Shown here piece after piece: positions 1 to 10,367 of a stretch of DNA of 64,000 nt; the stretch's first letter is position 1; each line of letters opens with the position of its first letter. Source of the stretch: Collinsella aerofaciens (GTDB lineage Bacteria > Actinomycetota > Coriobacteriia > Coriobacteriales > Coriobacteriaceae); assembly GCF_002736145.1 (NCBI RefSeq), contig NZ_CP024160.1, positions 1,922,001 to 1,986,000 of the forward strand. The letters are read 5' to 3'. The notes below the pieces were generated by a model. That model did no database searches. It saw only the letters and a list, made by a program, of their open reading frames with translations, and had not been told where the DNA came from. Both the position numbers and the translations under genes were made by a program.

Positions 1-632
1 TTCTTAAGTTCGGCAGCTTTACGCTCAAGAGCGGCCGTCAGTCCCCGTTCTTTATGAACGCCGGCGCTTACGTGACGGGCTACCAGCTCAAGAAGCTGGG
101 CGAGTATTACGCCCAGGCCATCCACGATAACTTTGGCGACGACTTTGACGTGCTGTTTGGGCCGGCCTACAAGGGCATTCCCCTGGCCGTCGTGACCGCC
201 ATTGCCTACCACGAGCTGTACGGCAAGGAGGTCAAGTACTGCTGCGACCGCAAGGAGGCCAAGGACCACGGCGCCGACAAGGGCAACCTGCTGGGCTACG
301 AGCCCCAGGATGGCGACCGCGTGGTCATGGTCGAGGACGTCACCACCAGCGGCAAGTCCATCGACGAGACCTATCCCAAGGTCAAGGCTGCTGCCGATGT
401 CGAGATCAAGGGCCTCATCGTGTCCCTCAACCGCATGGAGGTCGGCAAGGGCGGCGTGACCACTGCGCAGAAGGAGATCGAGGCCAAGTACGGTTTTCCC
501 GTCGCGAGCATCGTCTCCATGGCCGAGGTCGTCGAGACTCTCTACAACCACGAGATCGACGGCAAGGTCGTCATCGATGACGAGCTCAAGGCCGCCATCG
601 ATGCCTACTACGAGCAGTACGGAGCTCGTTAG
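1..632 (+). CDS. pyrE: Orotate phosphoribosyltransferase, 5'-truncated by window edge
   Basis: Orotate phosphoribosyltransferase joins orotate to PRPP to give OMP in de novo pyrimidine synthesis. The reading frame is already open at position 3 and encodes the family's N-terminal block (LKFGSFTLKSGRQSPFF) upstream of the first in-window ATG at 54. The gene therefore begins outside the window, and that ATG is not the start. The PRPP-binding motif VVMVEDVTTSGKS lies near nt 325-365, and the C-terminus ends normally at a TAG (630-632). About 209 residues are present, which is nearly the whole protein. The G of the stop codon is also the first base of the structured repeat that follows. The assignment is firm; only the start is missing. 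Confidence 0.95.
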   Translation, partial: LKFGSFTLKSGRQSPFFMNAGAYVTGYQLKKLGEYYAQAIHDNFGDDFDVLFGPAYKGIPLAVVTAIAYHELYGKEVKYCCDRKEAKDHGADKGNLLGYEPQDGDRVVMVEDVTTSGKSIDETYPKVKAAADVEIKGLIVSLNRMEVGKGGVTTAQKEIEAKYGFPVASIVSMAEVVETLYNHEIDGKVVIDDELKAAIDAYYEQYGAR

Positions 633-780
633 TTACGCGGTTTTACCAAACCGCGTAACAGCTTGACGCTGCAAACCCGCCAGAACGGCAATCTGCCTTT
701 CAACTTCGGCGGCATGACCAGAAGGTCAATGCCGCCTTGTTTCAAGGCACCTTGCTCGCTCTGGCGGGTTTTCGCTGTCG
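632..780 (+). repeat. Structured 3'-end repeat element, copy 1
   Basis: The element has four visible parts. A hairpin starts at the last base of the pyrE stop codon (GTTACGCGGTTT, loop TACC, AAACCGCGTAAC; 632-659). The conserved GACGCTGC follows. An outer stem pairs 674-683 with 761-770 (AACCCGCCAG with CTGGCGGGTT). Inside it are a TGCCTT/AAGGCA stem (694-699 with 744-749) and a hairpin 708-736 with loop AGAA. Related copies lie at 10929, 30643 and 45504. The arms differ between copies but stay complementary. The reverse strand carries an open frame only because the repeat lacks stops; it is not a gene. The function is unknown; the first hairpin could act in transcript termination or 3'-end stability. 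Confidence 0.8.
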
Positions 781-830
781 CTGCCGAAACATCGGCGTTG
801 CCGTGGTAGTCATTGGGGATAGACATAAAT

Positions 831-865
831 GAGTAGTCATTGGGGACGTTCTTAAATGACTACTC
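831..865. repeat. Hairpin repeat with GGGGAC core
   Basis: Eleven-base arms GAGTAGTCATT (831-841) and AATGACTACTC (855-865) enclose a loop containing GGGGACGTTC. A nearly identical string without the full right arm recurs near 30830, and similar GGGAC-bearing hairpins occur throughout the window. It resembles REP-type intergenic palindromes. No transposase is nearby. Confidence 0.6.
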
Positions 866-1000
866 AGGATGAGCGTCCAAAAATCCGCGCTCGTTCGATT
901 GGCGCATGTCTACGCAGCGTAGGTTGTCGAGCCTGGCCTTCAAATGGATACTGACTGTCGAACCGGTTCACTCCATTTCTTCAATTTGATTGGACAGCCC

Positions 1001-1621
1001 ATGAACCAGACACGGCAAACCAATGCCTCCCATACTTTTTTGGCAGCGCATGCCATCAAGCAGCTGCGCGAAGAGCGCGGCCTCACCCAGCGCGCCCTGG
1101 CGGAAAGCCTTGGCGTGACCGATAAAGCCGTCAGCAAGTGGGAATCCGGCCGCGGCCTTCCCGACATTTCCCTCGTTGAGCCTTTGGCCCAGAGACTCGG
1201 CATAAGCGTGGCCGAGCTTTTGGCTGGTGACATTCGGGCCAACGCCAACCGTGCAGGCAATATGCTCAAAGGCGTCTTTTACGTTTGCCCTATCTGCGGA
1301 AACGTTGTGCACGCGCTCGGAGAAGGCAGCTTTAGCTGCTGTGGCTCCACGATGTTTCCCCAGGAGGCCGAAGAGCCGGACGCGGACCACGCCTTTTCCA
1401 TCGAGCGCATCGAGGACGATTGGTACGTCACGCTCGATCATCCCATGACCAAGGATCACTACATTAGCTTTGTGGCATATGCGACTATGGACGGCATCTG
1501 CTTTAAGAAGCTCTATCCAGAGCAATCGGTGCAGCCGCGCTTCCATATTACCGGGCGCGGCAGGATATATCTTTACTGCAACCAACACGGACTCTTTACG
1601 TCGCTGACGCCTCGCAAATAA
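1001..1621 (+). CDS. XRE-family HTH regulator fused to a desulfoferrodoxin-like domain
   Basis: This is a 206-residue protein in two parts. Residues 17-77 form an XRE/Cro helix-turn-helix (LREERGLTQRALAESLGVTDKAVSKWE). Residues 94-206 match the layout of desulfoferrodoxin. A desulforedoxin-type site has Cys96, Cys99, Cys113 and Cys114 (CPICG then CCG). A superoxide-reductase-type iron site has His130, His147 and His153 (HPMTKDH) and Cys193 and His196 (CNQHG). All nine expected ligands are present at family-like spacing. The EKH motif of catalytic enzymes reads ADH here, so the catalytic lysine is absent. A redox or superoxide sensor that binds DNA is a reasonable inference; enzymatic activity is less certain. 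An ATG at 944 is also in frame, but GGACAG precedes the ATG at 1001 and the domain starts just after it. No partner gene is adjacent. Confidence 0.82.
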   Translation: MNQTRQTNASHTFLAAHAIKQLREERGLTQRALAESLGVTDKAVSKWESGRGLPDISLVEPLAQRLGISVAELLAGDIRANANRAGNMLKGVFYVCPICGNVVHALGEGSFSCCGSTMFPQEAEEPDADHAFSIERIEDDWYVTLDHPMTKDHYISFVAYATMDGICFKKLYPEQSVQPRFHITGRGRIYLYCNQHGLFTSLTPRK

Positions 1622-1666
1622 CGGCTGTCTATCCGCCCTCCTCATGCGTTCCCAGGGGACCCAAAA

Positions 1667-1763
1667 TGAGCGTGGATAATCTCCCGGTTTTGGCCTGTGT
1701 GCGGGCTCAAAGTGGGAGATTATCCACGCTCGTTAGGTTAGTGTTCGAAAATCCACGCTCGTT
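1667..1763. repeat. Hairpin repeat left of fic (copy 1)
   Basis: Perfect 18-base arms (1668-1685 and 1714-1731, starting GAGCGTGGATAATCTCCC) surround a 28-base loop. A degenerate tail ends in AAAATCCACGCTCGT. The first 69 bases (1667-1735) are identical to 3147-3215 on the other side of fic. A fragment of the tail also occurs at about 871-891. Confidence 0.85.
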
Positions 1764-1785
1764 ATATTTGGCTGGGCTGCGATGC

Positions 1786-2958
1786 CTATCTAATCGGCTC
1801 GGCGTCTTCCCTGAGAATCGAAAGATACTCCTCATACCCGTACTGCCGGTATCTCTGTCTTGACTCGTCGAGCGGACGGAGGATACCCAATTCTTCAAAT
1901 GATTTGACGAGCGAGCTCGCGGTACTCCTGCCGATATCGAGTTGGGCAGCGATAAATGCGGTGTCGATGATGGGATGCTCTTCAAGAATGCCCAACAGCC
2001 TTTGCCCGTTTGCAGCAGTCCTTCCGAGATTTTCTGTAATGGTTGCTGTGGAACGGTTATGGAGGTCAACAAGGTTTTTTAAAGACCCTACCGAGTCCTT
2101 CGCGCTCTCGAGAAGACTGGTGCAGAAAAACTCTATCCATTCCTCGTAAGTGCCTCGCTCCCTTACGGATGTGAGTTGCCGGTAGTACTCGCTTCGATTT
2201 TTCTTGAACTGGAACGATGGATAGAACAAGCAAGAATGAAGAACGCCATCATTGATGAGCATAAGTGTAATGAGAAGCCTGCCCAGGCGACCGTTTCCGT
2301 CTAGGAATGGATGGGCAGTTTCAAATTGGTAATGGACGAGCGCCGCCCGCACAATCGGATCCATTTCGATTTGAGGCTCATTGATAAAGCTTTCGAGGTC
2401 CTGGAGCGTGTTACTCAAATCTTCAATGTTTGGAGGGACAAACGATGCGGTTGCAATGGTGCAGCCTGAGGGGCCAATCCAGTTTTGTGAGGATCGCAGC
2501 TCGCCTGGATTCTTCTCCGTTCCGCGCACTCCGTCCAGCAGGACCGCATGAACCTGCCTGAGAAGTCTTGTGCACAAGGGCATCTTTTTGAGCAGTTCTA
2601 CGCCGCGGTCGACAGCACGGACGTAATTCACGACGTCTGCGAGATCTTTATGATGGAGTTGTGTTTGCGATGGACTAAGTAGGTCGTCAAACGTGCACTG
2701 GGTCCCCTCAATTTGCGAAGAAAGGAGTGCTTCTTTGCGCACGTACATTGTCAGATACATGTCGGCGTTGGGAACAAAGTAGAGCATGCCTTCAAGCTCT
2801 CCAAGCTTTCGTGAGCATGCGGAAAGTGTGCGATAGGTTTCCTCGGTGAGGTTTAGCTGCCTCAATGATTGCAAGGGCGTTGGCAAAAACGAATAGTAAG
2901 CTAATTTCCCCGATAGATTATTGCGGAGCGTTCCCTGGCCGTTCTCCTCGATTTGCAT
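1786..2958 (-). CDS. Fic family protein with C-terminal HTH
   Basis: Fic-domain protein of 390 residues. Fic enzymes usually transfer AMP from ATP to a hydroxyl group of a target protein. The catalytic motif HPFLDGNGRLGR is intact (His about 216). An inhibitory-helix motif SSQIEG at about residues 80-85 fits the class II type, in which an N-terminal helix blocks the active site. The C-terminal 80 residues look like a winged helix-turn-helix (LDIGRSTASSLVKSFEELGIL), as is common in this subfamily. An upstream ATG at 2970 is in frame, but it overlaps the GGAGGG that serves as ribosome binding site for the ATG at 2958, so the latter is chosen. The gene stands alone between two copies of a hairpin repeat, and its promoter region carries large inverted arms suggesting autoregulation. 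The target is unknown. Confidence 0.9.
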   Translation of the reverse strand: MQIEENGQGTLRNNLSGKLAYYSFLPTPLQSLRQLNLTEETYRTLSACSRKLGELEGMLYFVPNADMYLTMYVRKEALLSSQIEGTQCTFDDLLSPSQTQLHHKDLADVVNYVRAVDRGVELLKKMPLCTRLLRQVHAVLLDGVRGTEKNPGELRSSQNWIGPSGCTIATASFVPPNIEDLSNTLQDLESFINEPQIEMDPIVRAALVHYQFETAHPFLDGNGRLGRLLITLMLINDGVLHSCLFYPSFQFKKNRSEYYRQLTSVRERGTYEEWIEFFCTSLLESAKDSVGSLKNLVDLHNRSTATITENLGRTAANGQRLLGILEEHPIIDTAFIAAQLDIGRSTASSLVKSFEELGILRPLDESRQRYRQYGYEEYLSILREDAEPIR

Positions 2959-2987
2959 CGCGCCCTCCATATCTTTAATGCCGGAAA

Positions 2988-3075
2988 CTCGTCATTAGGC
3001 TAATCATATCAATTCTAATAACGAGTTTATGGCGAAAATAGTTATTAGAGTTGATTTGAATAATCTAATGACGAG
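2988..3075. promoter_or_regulatory. Large inverted repeat in the fic promoter region
   Basis: Two 35-base arms (2988-3022 and 3041-3075) are near-perfect reverse complements around an 18-base spacer. The submotif CTAATRACGAG appears at both outer ends, again internally at 3015-3025 in the other orientation, and partly at 3077-3088. It begins 30 bases upstream of the fic start codon and is much richer in AT than its surroundings. It is a likely operator, perhaps for the HTH of the Fic protein itself; this is inference. Confidence 0.6.
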
Positions 3076-3146
3076 AAGCCGTTATTACTTTGGTGCAAGG
3101 TGGTCGAGTGGTCCCTCGGGCACAGAGGAAGACGGATCATTCAACA

Positions 3147-3242
3147 TGAGCGTGGATAATCTCCCGGTTTTGGCCTGTGTGCGGGCTCAAAGTGGGAGAT
3201 TATCCACGCTCGTTATCTGAGTGTCCAAAAATCCACGCTCGT
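3147..3242. repeat. Hairpin repeat right of fic (copy 2)
   Basis: This is a direct copy of the repeat at 1667, with arms 3148-3165 and 3194-3211. The first 69 bases are identical and the tail (GTGTCCAAAAATCCACGC) diverges slightly. It ends at the stop codon of the RpiR-type gene. Short open frames reading through it encode the same peptide on both sides of fic, which is a consequence of the repeat. Confidence 0.85.
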
Positions 3243-3244
3243 CG

Positions 3245-4099
3245 CTACTTAAGCCCGGGCAGGCGGGTGTAGGGGAACGAGCGCTCTAAGAACTCGGAGC
3301 AGCGGGCGTAATCTTTGGCAAAGTAGCTGCTATAGAGTGAATCGAGCACGTATTGCACGGCGATATGGCTGGCGAACTGCGTGATGCGGTGCGTCATGCT
3401 CTCGTGGTCGCTTACCATGAGATAGGCGGCAAAGCCGGGGTGAATGCGGGCACAGTACGGCGTGCCGATGACGATGACCGGGGCATGTCGACTGCTAAGG
3501 ATCGGCAAGATCTCCCTGAGGTTGGGGGCAAGGCCGCTGTAGGAGATGACGATTGCCACATGGTCGGGACCCGAGGCGAGCGCCGTGCGCACCTGCGCCT
3601 CGACGCTGTCGTGGCACGTCGCGCTTTTGCCGGCGGAAAGCAGGCGATCGCGGAACATTCCCGCTGGATACAGGTTATGCGAGCCCGTGTAGATGTCCAC
3701 GGTGCCGGCGCGCATGATGAGCTTGGCGGCGTGGTCGAGCTGTGCAGGGTCGAGCAGCTCCTGCGTTTCGGCCAAGGTGGTCTGGTAGAGCCCCTCCATG
3801 CGTTCCATCACCTGCGCAGGGGTGGAGGTGGCATCGAAGGGAAAGTTGATGTCCACGTCGCGCCGGTTGCCCGCCTCGGTCGCCTGGCGGATGAGCTCGA
3901 CCTTGAGATCTTTGAAGCCCTCGAGGCCGAGCTTTTTGCAAAAACGGTGCACGCTCGCAACGGAAACGTTGGTGCGCGCGGCAAATTCCTTAATAGAGAG
4001 CCCGCGGACGTCTTCGCCCATGGCAAGGGCCGAGATGCCGAGTTGTTGCTCGGTAGGGGTAAGGCCCTGTGCCTCGGAAATCTTGCGTTTGATATCCAT
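3245..4099 (-). CDS. MurR/RpiR family transcriptional regulator
   Basis: Regulator of 284 residues. The N-terminal HTH_6 domain (about 1-77, including SIKEFAARTNVSVASVHRFCKKLGL) is followed by a sugar-phosphate-binding SIS domain (about 115-255, TVDIYTGSHNLYPAG and VISYSG). Proteins of this family sense phosphosugars and control sugar-catabolic genes. The ATG at 4099 is preceded by GGAG at a good distance; a longer frame upstream has no such site. It lies 42 bases downstream of the large glycoside hydrolase gene in the same direction, so the two probably share a transcript. Its ligand is likely a product of that hydrolase pathway, by inference. Confidence 0.88.
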   Translation of the reverse strand: MDIKRKISEAQGLTPTEQQLGISALAMGEDVRGLSIKEFAARTNVSVASVHRFCKKLGLEGFKDLKVELIRQATEAGNRRDVDINFPFDATSTPAQVMERMEGLYQTTLAETQELLDPAQLDHAAKLIMRAGTVDIYTGSHNLYPAGMFRDRLLSAGKSATCHDSVEAQVRTALASGPDHVAIVISYSGLAPNLREILPILSSRHAPVIVIGTPYCARIHPGFAAYLMVSDHESMTHRITQFASHIAVQYVLDSLYSSYFAKDYARCSEFLERSFPYTRLPGLK

Positions 4100-4117
4100 G
4101 CGAACTCCCACACTCAA

Positions 4118-4160
4118 CAAACCTGCCAAAAAAGGACAGGCTTATTTTGGCAGGTTTTGC
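4118..4160. repeat. CTGTCC hairpin repeat overlapping the hydrolase stop codon
   Basis: Arms AACCTGCC and GGCAGGTT bracket a GGACAGG core. On the minus strand it aligns with 7832-7872 at about 36 of 41 positions. The hydrolase stop codon (4142-4144) and its last four codons lie inside the repeat, so the protein's C-terminal residues NLPK are repeat-derived. Confidence 0.7.
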
Positions 4161-6709
4161 CCGCAAAGGGTAACGGGACCGAGGATGCCGCTCGGGGCAA
4201 TGGGTTCGGTGAGGGCGAAGATGTCGGGAATCGCATGATCGAGCGTGTTGATGACGTCGACGGTGAGTTCGTGCGTGCCGGCAGCAAGCTGGTTGATGGC
4301 AAAGCGATAGGGCGGACAGATGCGTGTGCCGAGTGGGTGTCCATCGAGCGTAAGTGTCGCGACTTCGTAGACATCTCCCAGGTCGATTGTGGCATCGGCA
4401 AGGTCGTTCGCGAGCTCGAATAACGTGCGGTAGCGGAACGTCCCGCATGCATCGGGGAATCGCTCGGCGGTGAGATCGCACAAGTGCTCGAGTTCCTGCG
4501 GGGCGCCAAAGGTTCCGCCGCCGGCAGGGGAGAGGGCGACGGTCCAAGGGCCGTTGATGTCGAGGGCGAGCGCATCGCTCGAGCCCATGTCCGCGCCGTC
4601 CCTGGACTCAAGCTCGCCTTCCGTCTCCAAAGCAACGAGGCAGCTCTCGAAGGGTGCGAGCTCAAGCGTTCCGTCAAACGCAACGGGATCGGTGCCATTC
4701 AACAGGTCGAGGCGCGTGCCGCAAAGTCGCTCGCCCTGCGCGAGTTTAACTGTGCAGTCGATGCGCTCGTGCGGGTGCTCGTTGACCAGCATGACGTAGG
4801 TCTCGCCAGCGTGCTCGTAGCGAAGCGCGCGCAGCCAGGGCTGGGGCGTGTCGGTGGCAACCGTCTGCAGCCCAACGCTCGCCAGCACGCCCGCCATATC
4901 GGCAAGCGGAGTCGCTGCAAGTTCACCCAGTTCAACCACGCCATCCGCGTCGTAAAACGCACCAGGCACTTCATCGACGGCGAGAACCATGACGCCCGCC
5001 GCCATCATGCACCTTACGGCCTGCGCCGTCGCCGAGCCAATAAATGAAGCTCCTGGCATAACAAATGCCTGGTAGCGGCAGCCGTTAACGGCCAATATCC
5101 CGTCGACAATCGAAATCTCGTAACGGTCCTCATCTTCAAAAGCCTCGGCGGGCACAAAATCAAAGTCGATCTGCGCACGCGTGAGCTCGGCTGCCGCGCG
5201 CTCGATGGGCATGGCATCGCCCGCCCACTCGGCATCGGCGTGGTACAGGATGGCGACGGGACGCGCGGCGCTGCCTCCCGAAAGCAGCGTGGCAGTGCGG
5301 TTCATATAGCTCATGAGCTGGCCAAAGTGCGGCCATTGCGGATTGTTGCCGTGCGCGTAAAAGTGCGGCGGGCAGTCCCAATCGGGGAAGGGCGCCATGC
5401 TAAACGCGTGCGGCGTAAACCAGTTAATACCGCGGACGAGCATGTGGTCGGCGATCCATTTCATCTCGCGCAGGCCCTCGTGCCAACCGAAGGCGCCGAA
5501 GACCTCGGCCATGCAGCGCCCCTGCTTTTTTGGGTCGAGGCGCGCGGCCGAAGAGCCCAGCTTGGCAAGCGCGTAGGTAAAGAACTCCATGTTCCACGCG
5601 CCGCGGAAGTAGCTGTAGCGCCCGTGGTCGATGCCGGGGGCGAGCTGGTTGATGACAACGTCGATGCCCGCCATATCCTGCCCGGCGACCGCGCGGAAGT
5701 AGTGTCCGGCGCCCTGGCCCAGGCGCGTGTGGCAACTCTTGTCCTCAATCACATGTCCGATATGCATGACGCCGTGCTCGCGACACCAGTCGCCAATCTG
5801 CTCGTCAAAGCATGCACGGTAGAGTTGCGTGGCAATGTCCATGTAGGTGTGACGGACTCGGGCGCCATCTGCCTCGCGTGTCCAAAGGCCGTGTAGCTTG
5901 GTGAGCCAGCTCGCGCCCAACGCCTCGTGCAAACGGCGGGCAAGCTCGTCCGACCACGGCAGCGCCAGGTCGCCTCTTCCGATAAAGCTGCTGGTAGAGG
6001 CGTCATCGAGGGTGGTTCCCTTTTCGTTCATAAAGCCGGGCTCATCGGTAAAGAAGCCCAGGATGGTGCGGCCGAATTCGTCGCCCAGATGCTCAAACGT
6101 GAGCTCGTAGACGGCGTCGATCAGCACACGGCACGAATCGGCGTCGACCATGTTGATGTACTCATCGCGAAAGCTGGTTTTTTGGCTGGTGACGTAGAGC
6201 TCGACGGTGGCGATGCCGTCGGGCGCGTCAAAACGCAGGCGGGCGGGGGTGCCGTCGGCCTGCTCAACGGAGAGCTCAAGGTCGAGCGGTGCGCCGGCGG
6301 CGTCGAAAGTCGCCGCGCCCACAAAGCGCTCCGTGGGATCCATAAGATTGCCGAGCTTAATGACCGTGGACGGCTGGGGACCAACGACCGTAACCGTGCG
6401 ATGTTTGAGCACGGTCTTCCTAAGCGCGGGGTCGACGTTCTCGCCCGCAAGCGCGCCGTTGGCGTAGCCCGTGGGGAAATGGGCGTCGTCGAGCAGCCAG
6501 ATCTTCAACCCCAAGCGCTTGCACTCGCCGATGATAAAACGCAGGTCAGCCCACCAGCCGTCGCGACAAAACTCGGGGTGCGTGCGTGATTCGAGGCAGA
6601 CCTCGCGGATGTCCGCACCGGCAATCTGCTCCAAGTATTCGGTAATCGTCTCGCGCGCCTCGCCCTTGAGCCACAAGAACGGAAGCACATGGTTGTCGTA
6701 TGCCGTCAT
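4142..6709 (-). CDS. Large glycoside hydrolase-like protein related to GH106
   Basis: Protein of 855 residues. The N-terminal catalytic region has the layout of GH106-like proteins often annotated only as glycosyl hydrolase (AGADIREVCLESRTHPEF, WLLDDAHFPTGYANG, FFTDEPGF). The C-terminal 120 residues read as a galactose-binding beta-sandwich (TFRYRTLFEL, ATLTLDGHPLG, GILGPVTL). No signal peptide is visible, so it should act in the cytoplasm on imported oligosaccharides. Alpha-L-rhamnosidase is the characterised activity in GH106, but I cannot fix the substrate here. A GTG two codons upstream is possible; the ATG at 6709 has GGAG five bases before it. It is divergent from an AraC regulator and followed by an RpiR regulator, both likely to control it. 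Confidence 0.78.
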   Translation of the reverse strand: MTAYDNHVLPFLWLKGEARETITEYLEQIAGADIREVCLESRTHPEFCRDGWWADLRFIIGECKRLGLKIWLLDDAHFPTGYANGALAGENVDPALRKTVLKHRTVTVVGPQPSTVIKLGNLMDPTERFVGAATFDAAGAPLDLELSVEQADGTPARLRFDAPDGIATVELYVTSQKTSFRDEYINMVDADSCRVLIDAVYELTFEHLGDEFGRTILGFFTDEPGFMNEKGTTLDDASTSSFIGRGDLALPWSDELARRLHEALGASWLTKLHGLWTREADGARVRHTYMDIATQLYRACFDEQIGDWCREHGVMHIGHVIEDKSCHTRLGQGAGHYFRAVAGQDMAGIDVVINQLAPGIDHGRYSYFRGAWNMEFFTYALAKLGSSAARLDPKKQGRCMAEVFGAFGWHEGLREMKWIADHMLVRGINWFTPHAFSMAPFPDWDCPPHFYAHGNNPQWPHFGQLMSYMNRTATLLSGGSAARPVAILYHADAEWAGDAMPIERAAAELTRAQIDFDFVPAEAFEDEDRYEISIVDGILAVNGCRYQAFVMPGASFIGSATAQAVRCMMAAGVMVLAVDEVPGAFYDADGVVELGELAATPLADMAGVLASVGLQTVATDTPQPWLRALRYEHAGETYVMLVNEHPHERIDCTVKLAQGERLCGTRLDLLNGTDPVAFDGTLELAPFESCLVALETEGELESRDGADMGSSDALALDINGPWTVALSPAGGGTFGAPQELEHLCDLTAERFPDACGTFRYRTLFELANDLADATIDLGDVYEVATLTLDGHPLGTRICPPYRFAINQLAAGTHELTVDVINTLDHAIPDIFALTEPIAPSGILGPVTLCGQNLPK

Positions 6710-6825
6710 ATCCACTCCCCTAAAACCAACCTTTTAAATCGATTGAAGTCAGAGTACGCCGAGCGCGCCGTCCTGCTAATATCAAAACCACAGCAGAATA
6801 TGACCGAATCAACGATTGTGATGCC

Positions 6826-9454
<2,629 letters not shown>

Positions 9455-9517
9455 TCGACAATATGAGTGCCACCGGGGAAAAGCGTTGGGATGGGCTCGC
9501 GATTCGAGTCCCCACCT

Positions 9518-9545
9518 TAGCATTTGAACCATTTGGCACTATAAT
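9518..9545 (+). promoter_or_regulatory. Candidate promoter of the EIIA gene
   Basis: TTAGCA (9518-9523), a 16-base spacer and a perfect TATAAT (9540-9545) lie 50 bases before the EIIA start codon. EIIA may therefore be made separately from bglA. Confidence 0.5.
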
Positions 9546-9594
9546 TACCGTAGGCATGCGCATAACGTTGCGCTTAATCAAGAGGAGAAAACGT

Positions 9595-10131
9595 ATGGGT
9601 CTGTTTGATATGTTCAAGAAGAAGGCTGAGCCCGCGGCTGCCGCTGCTCCGGCCTCCATCTCTGCTTCTGCCGGCGCCGACGTGCTGTGCTCGCCCGTCA
9701 AGGGCAAGGTCATCAAGATGGCCGACGTGCCCGATCCCGTCTTTGGTGGCGAGGTTCTGGGCAAGGGCTGCGCCGTGTGGCCCGAGGACGACCTGGTCTA
9801 CGCCCCCTGCGACGGCAAGGTGACCGTCACCATGGGTCATGCCGTGGGTCTGCAGTCCGATAGCGGCATCGAGGTTCTGGTGCACGTTGGCGTCGATACC
9901 GTCAACATGAACGGCGACGGCTTCGAGGGCTTCGTCAAGGCCGACGACGTCGTGAAGGCCGGTCAGCCCATGCTCAAGATCGACCGCGCCAAGATCGCTG
10001 CCGCCGGTTACAAGGACTGCGTCGTCGTAGCCGTGTCCAACACCGCCGAGTTTGCCGATGTCGAACTCGCCGTCGAGGCCGACTCCGCTGTCGCCGCCGG
10101 TGACGCCATCGTTAAGGTCGTCCGCAAGTAA
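9595..10131 (+). CDS. PTS glucose-family EIIA component
   Basis: Single-domain EIIA of the glucose family, 178 residues, which passes phosphate from HPr to a sugar-specific EIIB. A short Ala/Pro-rich leader (about residues 9-25) precedes the domain. Both active-site histidines are present: His82 in TMGHAVGLQ and His97 in VLVHVGVDTVNMNG, the phosphorylated one. AGGAG lies upstream of the ATG at 9595. It stands alone rather than fused to an EIIBC, so it probably serves one or more permeases encoded elsewhere, perhaps those feeding the adjacent phospho-beta-glucosidase. It ends at a strong terminator. Confidence 0.93.
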   Translation: MGLFDMFKKKAEPAAAAAPASISASAGADVLCSPVKGKVIKMADVPDPVFGGEVLGKGCAVWPEDDLVYAPCDGKVTVTMGHAVGLQSDSGIEVLVHVGVDTVNMNGDGFEGFVKADDVVKAGQPMLKIDRAKIAAAGYKDCVVVAVSNTAEFADVELAVEADSAVAAGDAIVKVVRK

Positions 10132-10157
10132 ACTGCGACATCCAAAGGATGTGCAAG

Positions 10158-10186
10158 GGTGGTCGGGTTTTCCGGCCACCTTTTTT
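10158..10186 (+). terminator. Rho-independent terminator after EIIA
   Basis: GGTGGTCGG (10158-10166) pairs with CCGGCCACC (10172-10180), allowing one G-T pair, and six T follow. Confidence 0.9.
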
Positions 10187-10367
10187 ATTGCACCGCGGGG
10201 AAGCGTTTTATTGCACGTTGGGCGGGCTTGCAAACCGTTCGGACGCTAAAACGAACCGACCGCGCCTTCGCGTTGCCGAGGGTGTTAATAAGTGGATAGT
10301 ATGGGCTTACTTATTACAACGTGCGCCGCGTCTGGGAAGCGCGGTGCCGCTCATTGGGAGGAACAAC

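Noticed and set aside
629-826. Minus-strand open frame over structured repeat copy 1, with a similar peptide at copy 2
   Set aside because: The similarity comes from the repeat itself. Copies 3 and 4 do not keep the peptide, while all four keep the RNA fold.
3029-3220. Short open frame between fic and the RpiR gene, sharing a peptide with one at 1666-1863
   Set aside because: Both read through the hairpin repeat, and the first also reads the inverted operator; no ribosome binding site.
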